Origin: Bacilli bacterium
Lineage (GTDB): Bacteria; Bacillota_I; Bacilli_A; RF39; UBA660
Assembly (NCBI GenBank): GCA_900772095.1
Contig: CAAGQJ010000060.1
Coordinates: 47,026 to 111,025 of the forward strand
DNA: 64,000 nucleotides
Direction: 5' to 3'
Below the pieces are notes generated by a model. It saw nothing but the letters and a program-made list of their open reading frames with translations, was not told the origin of the DNA and searched no databases. The position numbers and the translations under genes are program-made. Of this stretch, positions 18,476 to 26,218 are shown one piece after another (position 1 is the first letter of the stretch; every line of letters starts with the position of its first letter).

Positions 18476-18840
18476 TCTTCCATTACAACCACAACATCTG
18501 ACTGAGTATCTGCCTCAGCTTCATGTATCATTTTTACAACTTCTGTGTCCTCAAGAGTCTTCAACCTCTGAGCCATCTCTGTCATCTCTCCTAAATGTAG
18601 TTTTCCCATTTTCAAATAATCTGGATAAGGTATTAAACAACTTGTTCCATAGATACAGTCCAATGCTTTTTCTATAAAACAATAATCTTTCTTACTCAAT
18701 ATGCCTCTATAGTCTTTGAATACAAAGTCTCTGTAAAAACTCAGCACCAATAGCTTCATGCTGTGACTCTTTGACATATATCCTCTCAACTCTAAAGCAT
18801 GGAAATATTTAGACAATGCTTCAAACACTATTTCATCCAT
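18472..18840 (-). CDS. Virion-module protein of unknown function
   Basis: 122 residues from the ATG at 18840; a GTG three codons earlier is less likely. It is mostly helical with a C-terminal acidic and valine tail (DVVVVMEE). The ATG lies inside the last codons of the preceding gene (8-base overlap), so they are translationally coupled. Not recognised; by position a head-tail connector or chaperone is possible. Confidence 0.6.
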   Translation of the reverse strand: MDEIVFEALSKYFHALELRGYMSKSHSMKLLVLSFYRDFVFKDYRGILSKKDYCFIEKALDCIYGTSCLIPYPDYLKMGKLHLGEMTEMAQRLKTLEDTEVVKMIHEAEADTQSDVVVVMEE

Positions 18841-19447
18841 TGCACCCACAAGTTTTTATTATATTATTGTTATAATCATTCCCTATTACACTAAACAATT
18901 TGTTATAGAACTTGATGGCTGTTACATAATGCTCTGTCTCTATAGCTGCCTTAAAAGCATTCCACAGCAGAATGAAATCTGTAAATTCTGTAGGAATATT
19001 ACAGTCTGCTACCAACTCCTTGGTATAGTCCATCACTTTCTGATAAAGCACATTCTCATCAAACACTACTCCAAGGGTTGTCTCTTCATCAAGCCTACAG
19101 GGAGTGCATTCTCCTGATGTTCCCTTACATTTTATATATACAAAGAACAATGTGTTGCTCATGTCTGCTTTATTAAAAACCATTGCCTTTGGATCTGTCT
19201 CCCATGATTTTGTCAAGTCTAATGAAGTAAGTACCAAATCTAATTCCTTGGTATTACCTTCTATTTCCTTTTTATATACATAGTCTGAGGTTGGAGTACC
19301 TGGTGCTGTTTCTGATACCTTATCTGCTGTCATTATCACCACAGAGTCTATATACATGTTCTTAAAATAGTCTGCTTTATTCACATGTGCATTAATATAC
19401 AGTCTCTGTCCATCATCTGAGATTCTTAACTGATCAAATAGTATCAT
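18833..19447 (-). CDS. Virion-module structural protein of unknown function
   Basis: 204 residues with a strand-rich first half beginning MILFDQLRISDDGQRLYINA, a cysteine cluster (CKGTSGECTPC near residues 112-122) and a C-terminal helical part ending KTCGCNG. The opening resembles beta-sandwich decoration or tail proteins in phages. It follows the 323-residue structural gene after a hairpin. Confidence 0.55.
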   Translation of the reverse strand: MILFDQLRISDDGQRLYINAHVNKADYFKNMYIDSVVIMTADKVSETAPGTPTSDYVYKKEIEGNTKELDLVLTSLDLTKSWETDPKAMVFNKADMSNTLFFVYIKCKGTSGECTPCRLDEETTLGVVFDENVLYQKVMDYTKELVADCNIPTEFTDFILLWNAFKAAIETEHYVTAIKFYNKLFSVIGNDYNNNIIKTCGCNG

Positions 19448-19463
19448 ATCTTACTTTCTTTAA

Positions 19464-19505
19464 ATAAAACAAAAAAGAGGAACCAGGGATACATTCCCCA
19501 ATCCC
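19464..19505 (-). terminator. Probable terminator after the 323-residue structural gene
   Basis: On the minus strand GGGAT pairs with ATCCC (10-base loop), followed 9 bases later by a run of six T and then GTTTT. The stem is short, so attenuation rather than full termination is possible. Confidence 0.45.
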
Positions 19506-19535
19506 TCCATAATAATATATGAAACAAAAGACTAC

Positions 19536-20507
19536 TTATACACTTTCCTTTGCAAGAGGCTTTACAGTAAGACCTGTAGCTGTGTTAAAAGCAGCAATAA
19601 TCTTATTAATCTCAACAAAGGTTTCTCCACCCTCTGACGGTACTGCAATGGTGATGTCCTTTTCTGTCCTATAGCTGTTGACACCTGTATCTGTAAAGGC
19701 ATAGTGAATTTCAATCACATCATACTCCTTACTTGGATTTATCATACCCTTGGTCTCAATGTCATTAGGGAAACCTACCTTCCTATACTGGTCTCCACGC
19801 TCACCAAGAATGAAGTATTCAAGGTCTGCCATCTTCTTACCATTACCTACCTTAGTAGTGGAAGCTACTGTAGTCACAGCACCCCAAATAAGGTCAGTAC
19901 CTTCATATAGAATAGTTGTTGGCATTACATCAAAGAGTACTCGCTCCTGTGCCTCTGTACCTAGTGTCCATGACTGTGGAACCTCCTCAATCTCAATACC
20001 ATCAGTCTTTGCAGTAAACTTAAGATAAGGATTGCTTGTAGCAGTAGCCCTTACCTCACGCGCGAAACTGAGGTTAAGTGCTTTTACCATCTCTTCATAG
20101 AACTTTGCTGCTGTCATACCCTTAATTGCATGTACTGCTGCATCCTTGACATACTGGTCCTGAGCACCCATACCAAAGAACTGATGGAAGTTAATGCGAA
20201 GTACATAATCCTGTCCAGCAATAGGAGCACCTCCATTAATTGTTGAGTCCAACACTACCTTCACCTTCTTCATAGGTGTTGCCATAGCAGCTGCTTTAAG
20301 AACCTTGACATAATTGATGTTCTTTACTGGAATATAGTCACTCTTCAGCACTGTGTCTGGACCCTGTACCTCAAAGTATACTTCCTTCTCAATGTCACCA
20401 CAGGTCTTCACCTTAAAATCTCCCATATTAGCCAGTGCTGCTGTTGCCTCTACTGACTTGTTTGCTACATACAGGTGCCTTACCTGATTCAAACTATAAA
20501 CACTCAT
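19536..20507 (-). CDS. Abundant virion protein, candidate capsid auxiliary protein
   Basis: 323 residues starting MSVYSLNQVRHLYVANKSV. It has a rich beta pattern, few cysteines, and GC-richer codons like those of the capsid gene, which suggests high expression. The N-terminal segment (LNQVRHLYVAN) recalls conserved crAss virion proteins near the capsid gene. A capsid auxiliary/decoration role is inferred; a tail tube role is the main alternative. It is flanked by hairpins and small intergenic gaps. Confidence 0.55.
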   Translation of the reverse strand: MSVYSLNQVRHLYVANKSVEATAALANMGDFKVKTCGDIEKEVYFEVQGPDTVLKSDYIPVKNINYVKVLKAAAMATPMKKVKVVLDSTINGGAPIAGQDYVLRINFHQFFGMGAQDQYVKDAAVHAIKGMTAAKFYEEMVKALNLSFAREVRATATSNPYLKFTAKTDGIEIEEVPQSWTLGTEAQERVLFDVMPTTILYEGTDLIWGAVTTVASTTKVGNGKKMADLEYFILGERGDQYRKVGFPNDIETKGMINPSKEYDVIEIHYAFTDTGVNSYRTEKDITIAVPSEGGETFVEINKIIAAFNTATGLTVKPLAKESV

Positions 20508-20557
20508 TTTTATTTACGTATTTAATTAAACATTGTCTACTTGGTAGACCTTAACTA

Positions 20558-21274
20558 TTATTTATTGATATTATATCCTTTACTTTGCAATGCAAGCTGT
20601 ACTGCTCTATCAAGTATTCTTTGATGCAATGCTTTATGTAGGATACAGTCTTGTGCTTCTGTCTTTCCTTCTATTGACAACCCATCTGATAATTTACAAA
20701 GAACAATTGGAGGAACTTTCTTTATGTACCTTATATAGTAGGCTGACACCAAATACTTGCAGATTATTTCTACATTGCCTTCTGACAAGTCAAGCCTCAA
20801 TGCTCTTCTGTCATTGGCTCCTCTAAAGGGATTGTCTCTTATTACTTGGTATTCATCCTGCCTTACTGGATATACCTTCATTTTGGTTTCTGCACCACAC
20901 TTACCATTGTCCACTACCACTGATTCCATTGTTATGAACCATAGATCTTCTGGAAGAGTAAAAAACCTTGACTTGCTTTCAAGACCAAGTGGTGTGCCTG
21001 AGGAATTTGTTATTGGCTTTAGATACTTCTTCTCTGCTATCAAATCTGACAAGTATCTTCTCAGCTCTTCTGTTCCTTCAAAGGTGTCTCCATAGGGATT
21101 CTTACCATTATACAGACCAAGTACTATTTCTTCCTGTGCCTTGGTCAAAAACACTGATTTTTCATATTCATCAAGTGCTATGGCTTGCTTGGAAGTCTCT
21201 TCTCCAAAATTGGGAATGAGAGCATAGCTGTTAAGCAATGTATCAAAACTGCTTGAAAACTCCTTTACTGTCAT
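20558..21274 (-). CDS. Ring/collar protein, paralog A
   Basis: 238 residues. It is clearly related to the next gene upstream (21292): both have an N-terminal helix, the motif L-x-x-Y-E-K-S-V-F-L-T-K-A-Q, a middle strand region with L-P-x-x-L/D-x-x-x-x-M/N-E, and an ending L-x-x-x-I-L-x-R-A-V-x-L-A. Tandem paralogous ring proteins are expected in the crAss tail barrel, where related folds stack as rings. Gap of 17 bases to the paralog. Confidence 0.65.
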   Translation of the reverse strand: MTVKEFSSSFDTLLNSYALIPNFGEETSKQAIALDEYEKSVFLTKAQEEIVLGLYNGKNPYGDTFEGTEELRRYLSDLIAEKKYLKPITNSSGTPLGLESKSRFFTLPEDLWFITMESVVVDNGKCGAETKMKVYPVRQDEYQVIRDNPFRGANDRRALRLDLSEGNVEIICKYLVSAYYIRYIKKVPPIVLCKLSDGLSIEGKTEAQDCILHKALHQRILDRAVQLALQSKGYNINK

Positions 21275-21291
21275 ACCATCTTTGTTTATAA

Positions 21292-22032
21292 TTACTCACT
21301 TCTCTGTCCTGCTTGCATTACTGCTTGTAGATTATCCTGCCCTGTGTTTGTCCAAGCTATTTTTGCAAGCTCTACTGCTCTCTGAAGAATCTCTTCATGA
21401 AGTATTGGGTCCAACTCACAATCCAATTTTTTAGTACCTTCACCCTCGATAGTAAGTCCATCCAGATTTGATACAATGATTGGTTGAGGTCTCCTTATAT
21501 ATCTGATAGTGTATTTATTAAGAGTATCAGAAGGACCTATAATAATATCAGCCTTATTAGATGTTTGGTTATTGGTAAGTCTCCATGCCTGATATTTCAA
21601 GGGTCTTTTATAAGGCTTACACATCAACCTTGAATATTCATCAAATTTAATAGGTATTACCTGTAAAATAACTGGCTTAGGTTCATTAGTTCTTGTAACC
21701 TCTACCATTTCATTAATGGCAAACATAAGTTTTTTAGGTAATGTAACACTCCTTGTGTTATCTCTTGTGTCAAAGAGAGGACTTTCAAAACTGGAACTCT
21801 TTGTCTCTACAGAAGTAAGCATAGAGAAATCCACCTGTCTTTTGGCATTACCGTCAAAGCCATCTTGTGTATTATTGCCCTTACTCTTTGGATTAAAGTA
21901 GTTCTTCAGAATTTCATCCTGTGCCTTGGTAAGAAAAACACTTTTCTCATAAGCATTTAAACCTGGGGCTTGTGGTGAGCCTATATTATTATATAGGGTC
22001 TCAAACATATTATCCATCTCTTCTGCTGACAT
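21292..22032 (-). CDS. Ring/collar protein, paralog B
   Basis: 246 residues, paralogous to the product of 20558-21274 over its length (shared NAYEKSVFLTKAQDEI block near residue 26, I-R-Y-I-R-R/K-x-P-x-x-I-V block, and L-D-G/S-L-S/T-I-E-G). It differs by a longer middle insert (about 50-85). Likely the result of a duplication followed by specialisation for adjacent tail rings. A 9-bp hairpin separates it from the gene upstream. Confidence 0.65.
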   Translation of the reverse strand: MSAEEMDNMFETLYNNIGSPQAPGLNAYEKSVFLTKAQDEILKNYFNPKSKGNNTQDGFDGNAKRQVDFSMLTSVETKSSSFESPLFDTRDNTRSVTLPKKLMFAINEMVEVTRTNEPKPVILQVIPIKFDEYSRLMCKPYKRPLKYQAWRLTNNQTSNKADIIIGPSDTLNKYTIRYIRRPQPIIVSNLDGLTIEGEGTKKLDCELDPILHEEILQRAVELAKIAWTNTGQDNLQAVMQAGQRSE

Positions 22033-22057
22033 ATCTTTATAGTTTTTAGAAAGGAGT

Positions 22058-22081
22058 GGTAAGGAATTGTGTTTCCTTACC
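22058..22081. other. Intergenic hairpin GGTAAGGAA / TTCCTTACC
   Basis: A perfect 9-bp inverted repeat with a 6-base loop between the 350-residue gene and ring paralog B. No T run follows on the minus strand, so it is more likely an RNA processing or stability element than a terminator. Confidence 0.6.
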
Positions 22082-22103
22082 TAAACTCCATATATGATTA
22101 AAT

Positions 22104-23156
22104 TTATCCTTCTTCTGCTTCCTTCAACTGTGCTTCCAACATATATTTCAGCTCCTGATGCTTAATTGAACTGAGATACTTGGCTGCATTGTTCAAGGTA
22201 CTTTCTTCATTCATTTCACACAGTGGAGAACCATCCTTACGCAGATAGTAGGTATTGTTCTTTGTTCCTACAAGTCCTGCTTCTACTGCTCTCTTGACAA
22301 GTACTTTTGCTGGCAGATACTCATCTGTAATCACTGTGTAGAACTTACGTGGGTCTATCTGAATGTATTCATTGATCTTATTCTGCAAGAAACCAAGCTC
22401 TACATTAGGACTGATAGGACGCTTCTCAAGCTGCTCTATAATGGTCTTAAGAGTATCCTTGTCTTTCTTCACAGCACCATATTCTGTATAACACTCCATT
22501 GTGATGTCCATCCTACTAAGGTTCTTCTGTGCCTCTGCACCCTCTGAGATAATCACAAACTGATAAGTTGCCTTTGGTCTGTTTTCAAGCTCTTCCATTG
22601 ATGGAGCTATGTAGTCCTTATTAGCAAGCAATATCTTATACTGTATATACTGCTCTGGAATACTTAGGTCAAGATAATTATCTTGCTTATGCAGCTTCAC
22701 CCTGCCTATACCATTTGGATTACTGTCATCCCAGAAGTTGTTTTCTTTCTTATAGATACTGAGAGCGTTGATTTCCAATCCCATTGCCTTTTCCAAAAAG
22801 GTCTTCTCACTATCTGTAAGAACATTCTTGAACATTCCTGTCTTACTGAGCCTTGGCACTACAAAACTTCGTGTAGCATTTTCTGCCATACCTCCTGACA
22901 AAAGATGTCCCTTCCGCTGTACCATTGCTGTAGGACTTGGAACAAATCTTACTATAATACGCTCATTCCTCAAGCAATTTGCTGGTTCTTTACTATAACT
23001 TGGTACTGCCTTTTCTGCATAACTTGACTTTATCCCTGTCTCTGCTTTAGGCAACGGAATCTCTGTCTTTATTTCCTCCTGTGGTGTCACATCCAATTCC
23101 ATATCCTGCATCACTGTTTCTGTGTTTGGATTGTCTTTCTTACTAACTCTTCCCAT
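22104..23156 (-). CDS. Head-module protein of unknown function
   Basis: 350 residues. The first 60 are low complexity, charged and proline-containing (disordered), followed by a strand-rich domain (about 65-240) and a helical end ending in an acidic coiled coil. It lies directly downstream of the capsid gene. A capsid-associated or vertex/head-tail role is plausible. No known motif seen. Confidence 0.55.
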   Translation of the reverse strand: MGRVSKKDNPNTETVMQDMELDVTPQEEIKTEIPLPKAETGIKSSYAEKAVPSYSKEPANCLRNERIIVRFVPSPTAMVQRKGHLLSGGMAENATRSFVVPRLSKTGMFKNVLTDSEKTFLEKAMGLEINALSIYKKENNFWDDSNPNGIGRVKLHKQDNYLDLSIPEQYIQYKILLANKDYIAPSMEELENRPKATYQFVIISEGAEAQKNLSRMDITMECYTEYGAVKKDKDTLKTIIEQLEKRPISPNVELGFLQNKINEYIQIDPRKFYTVITDEYLPAKVLVKRAVEAGLVGTKNNTYYLRKDGSPLCEMNEESTLNNAAKYLSSIKHQELKYMLEAQLKEAEEG

Positions 23157-23212
23157 TTCTACTTCTCCTTTTATTTTGTTTTATCTGTTTTCTTTTCTTA
23201 GTCAGAGTACAG

Positions 23213-23232
23213 GAGGGAAACTCTGTTCCCTC
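23213..23232. other. Intergenic hairpin after the capsid gene
   Basis: GAGGGAA pairs with TTCCCTC around a 6-base loop, 19 bases after the capsid stop on the minus strand. No T run follows; it may protect the 3' end of a processed capsid mRNA. Confidence 0.55.
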
Positions 23233-23250
23233 ACTGCCTCTTTCTATATT

Positions 23251-24771
23251 TTAAGCTATGATTGCTGGTATCAAGCTCATTGTCCTTGTTGGGTCAAGCA
23301 CACATACACCCATAGTAGTCATCTTATGGATAGTTGCTGAATCCTCATCATGACTCATGTTTGGATTACCCATCTGACCTGTGAAAGGATTCCTCAAGCC
23401 CCACTCATAAGAAGTCATATCACCTTCCATGCCATTTACAGCACACTTGAAGATGTTAGGCTGATCCATTGTACCAATGTCAAAGATGTCATACCTGTAT
23501 GAATATGCTGGACCTCCATTGGGGTGCATAATCTTATTACGCACTGGGTCATCATAACGAGAATCAACATCAATCTTTACCTTTACACCATTTGGTGCCT
23601 GGAACTCTACAAACTGGAAACCTGCTGACAAGGCATTCTCATGCAATGGTGACTGTACCTTCCTTACCATACCTACTGCATCTCCATTTACCTGGAATGC
23701 TGACCAACCACTCACTGTGTCAAGCACTGCCTTATGGAACTGAATAGCACCACGCTCACCTGTCTTGATTACAAATGTACGGTCATCCATACCAAGCTTT
23801 GCTGCTGACAACTCATAGAGAGCATCTTCAATAAGCTTCAGTGAGAAGGTGTTATATGTAATGGTATTGGCAGCTTCCATCTGCTCAAACATACCAGCTC
23901 CCATACGGATTACTTCACCACTCTTACCAATATTAAGATACTCACCATTGATATTCCTGTTTGAACGACCATAAGCAAGCATGTTGTTCTTGTAGTCATC
24001 CCACTGCTGCTCAAGCTCCCACTGCTCATAGTGCATCCACATATTTACAGTGTCCTTAACATAACGACCATTTACCTCCTTGGTAACAGGAATACCAAAA
24101 GCAATCTTCTTGTTAATCTTTGAGCCTGCTACCTTAGTATGAATACGGATAGTAGTAAACTCATTCCTCATTGCTACAGGACTTGAGAAGCGTACATCAC
24201 CTACCTTACGAGAGAAGTCTTTCTCTACTGGTGCATACTCTACTGAGAACCTCTTACCTGCAAGCAGCTCATCTACAGGAATACCTGAAATGATACCACC
24301 CATCAACTCTACCTTGTAGACTGTGTTAGTACCCTCATTCCTGCCATTTGCAAGTACCCTGATAGGATATACCTCATTGCGCTCACCTACAATTACCTCA
24401 CCATCAGCAAACCAATCCTCTGCAAATACCAAGTAGAATGGCTCACCATTCACACCTACATTGGCTTTACTACGGGAAGTAGCTGTTACATCTACACCAT
24501 CAGCATCCCTCGCTTCTACCAAAGGAATGTTCCTTGCAGAACTACCTACAATGTCCCATGTGTATTCATCATCACTGTCAAAAGTCTTTGTGGGGAACTT
24601 TGACAAAAATGTGTTAAGTGTCTTACCCCTATGCCAAGCAAGCAGCTGTACCATCAAAGATGTTGCCTTCTGAGGCTGCATCTGAAAAATACCACCAAGA
24701 TGGTTTGCCTTAGTTGTACCTTTCCAATGGCTAAATGTCTGCTTCTGGAATTTACCTAATTTTCCGGCCAT
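23251..24771 (-). CDS. Major capsid protein (HK97-fold, crAss-type)
   Basis: 506 residues starting MAGKLGKFQKQTFSHWKG, with KANHLGGIFQMQPQKATSLM near residue 22; this start and the size of about 500 residues are typical of crAss capsid proteins as I remember them. The sequence then has the mixed alpha/beta pattern of an HK97-type fold. Codons are GC-richer than in most genes here, consistent with very high expression. It follows an acidic helical protein that could be its scaffold and lies two genes after the terminase. Confidence 0.85.
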   Translation of the reverse strand: MAGKLGKFQKQTFSHWKGTTKANHLGGIFQMQPQKATSLMVQLLAWHRGKTLNTFLSKFPTKTFDSDDEYTWDIVGSSARNIPLVEARDADGVDVTATSRSKANVGVNGEPFYLVFAEDWFADGEVIVGERNEVYPIRVLANGRNEGTNTVYKVELMGGIISGIPVDELLAGKRFSVEYAPVEKDFSRKVGDVRFSSPVAMRNEFTTIRIHTKVAGSKINKKIAFGIPVTKEVNGRYVKDTVNMWMHYEQWELEQQWDDYKNNMLAYGRSNRNINGEYLNIGKSGEVIRMGAGMFEQMEAANTITYNTFSLKLIEDALYELSAAKLGMDDRTFVIKTGERGAIQFHKAVLDTVSGWSAFQVNGDAVGMVRKVQSPLHENALSAGFQFVEFQAPNGVKVKIDVDSRYDDPVRNKIMHPNGGPAYSYRYDIFDIGTMDQPNIFKCAVNGMEGDMTSYEWGLRNPFTGQMGNPNMSHDEDSATIHKMTTMGVCVLDPTRTMSLIPAIIA

Positions 24772-24815
24772 TTTTATTTACATTTAAGCATTTAATAATA
24801 TTGTTTTTCATGGTC

Positions 24816-26009
24816 TTACAAATCAAGTTTCATCCCTTTACTAATAAAGGAGTCTGGATCTTCCCTCTGATTAGTTATCATTCTTAGGCTACCATCCTTT
24901 GACCTTGATGTGTTGTTCAGGGTTTTCTCTAAATCTCTAAGACCTTTTTTCATTTCTTTCTTAACCTTACCTTTGGCAAAGGAATCAAAATCCTTAAAGC
25001 CATTGGTCATTGCAAAGATGAGACCTGTGTATTTCAAGAAGTCTGCCCTATGCTCTATTTCATATTTCTGAAGAGCTGTCAAATAGTCTCCTGTCTCAGG
25101 GTCTCTATACACTGGCTTGGATACTGTCTCAAAGGCTTTCTTCCTAATGTCACTGCTGATTTCCATATCACCAAACAGATTCTTGTCTTTCAGAAGTGAT
25201 GTCTGCAACTGCTTGGCTTGCTTTGACCTTTCTGCTTTTTCTTCATCTGCCTGCTGCTGTGCCTCTTGAAGCAATCTGTTGTACTCACCACTAAAGAACT
25301 CCTTGTTGCTCTGCAATGCTTCCTTGGCATCTTCAACATCTGTTCCTGCATTAATGGTTCTGTCTGTGTACTTCTTTGCCTTGTCTGGTGACATTCCTTT
25401 GTTTAGGAAGTCCTGATAAATAAGATTATACCTTAACTGCTCTCCCTTCTCACTTTCTTCAGCAATGGCTGCATCTGTAATCTTGTTAATGTAGTCAAGG
25501 GTACTCTCATACTTCTTAATATCAGTTGGCTCTACTCCATTCTCAAGAGCCTTTGAAATCCTCTGTTGCTTCTCATCAAACCTGGCATTGATTTCTGCTT
25601 CAATCAAGTCACTGAATGACTCGGCATCAACTGCCTTCTTCACTGTCTCATCGTCAAGGTTAGGAAAGATACCATCCACAGCCAAGGCATTGGCAATGGA
25701 AGAGTAGAAGTTATCGTTTGGAGAAGTGCCATCTGGTTCCTCGTCAGTGACAGTACCTTCCTTACCTTCTTTATCTTTACCACTACCTACGCTCTCTGGT
25801 GTCTCTTCCTCAAACAAGGTCTCAGGATCAACAACCTCAGTAGTCTTATTCTTTTCTTTTGATTTATTATCTTTAGAATCAGGAGTATCTATTACTTCCT
25901 CCTCTTCTGTCTTTGTAGGTTCATCTACAACCTCAGTATCTTCAGGGTCTGTGAATAGAGTCTCAATCTCATTCTCACCCAAGATATTATCAAAACTTAA
26001 TGCTTCCAT
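24816..26009 (-). CDS. Candidate scaffolding protein upstream of capsid
   Basis: 397 residues. Residues 1-95 are very acidic and disordered (runs of E, D, T); residues about 130-330 are helical coiled coil rich in K, E and Q; the C-terminus (about 340-397) is basic. An acidic-coiled-basic protein immediately before the capsid gene is the classic layout of a scaffolding protein. This is inference from composition and order. It has its own promoter box at 26060. Confidence 0.55.
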   Translation of the reverse strand: MEALSFDNILGENEIETLFTDPEDTEVVDEPTKTEEEEVIDTPDSKDNKSKEKNKTTEVVDPETLFEEETPESVGSGKDKEGKEGTVTDEEPDGTSPNDNFYSSIANALAVDGIFPNLDDETVKKAVDAESFSDLIEAEINARFDEKQQRISKALENGVEPTDIKKYESTLDYINKITDAAIAEESEKGEQLRYNLIYQDFLNKGMSPDKAKKYTDRTINAGTDVEDAKEALQSNKEFFSGEYNRLLQEAQQQADEEKAERSKQAKQLQTSLLKDKNLFGDMEISSDIRKKAFETVSKPVYRDPETGDYLTALQKYEIEHRADFLKYTGLIFAMTNGFKDFDSFAKGKVKKEMKKGLRDLEKTLNNTSRSKDGSLRMITNQREDPDSFISKGMKLDL

Positions 26010-26059
26010 ACTTTTCTTCTCTTTAATTCTACATTACTTCTCTAAGCTTTTCTTTTCCA

Positions 26060-26067
26060 CAAAAGTA
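26060..26067 (-). promoter_or_regulatory. Bacteroides-type -7 promoter box
   Basis: On the minus strand TACTTTTG fits TAnnTTTG, 51 bases before the ATG at 26009, in a 200-base gap after the terminase. It would start a scaffold-capsid transcript. Confidence 0.5.
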
Positions 26068-26178
26068 CAAAAACATATATGTGCAATATTATCCCTTATT
26101 TTTTCTCTAAGCCACAATAAAAGAAGTTCTTAATAATCCCCTCAAAAAACAATAAAGCCTAATCAAACCTTCCAAACA

Positions 26179-26218
26179 ATAGCTTAGATAGGTTCAACTA
26201 GGCTTAGTGAGACTCACC
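26179..26218. repeat. 10-bp-period AAGGCTTA array (array 2, degenerate)
   Basis: Four 10-base units (ATAGCTTAGA, TAGGTTCAAC, TAGGCTTAGT, GAGACTCACC) overlapping the last codons of the terminase gene. They keep the 10-base spacing and plus-strand orientation of the other arrays, with more mismatches. Confidence 0.6.
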
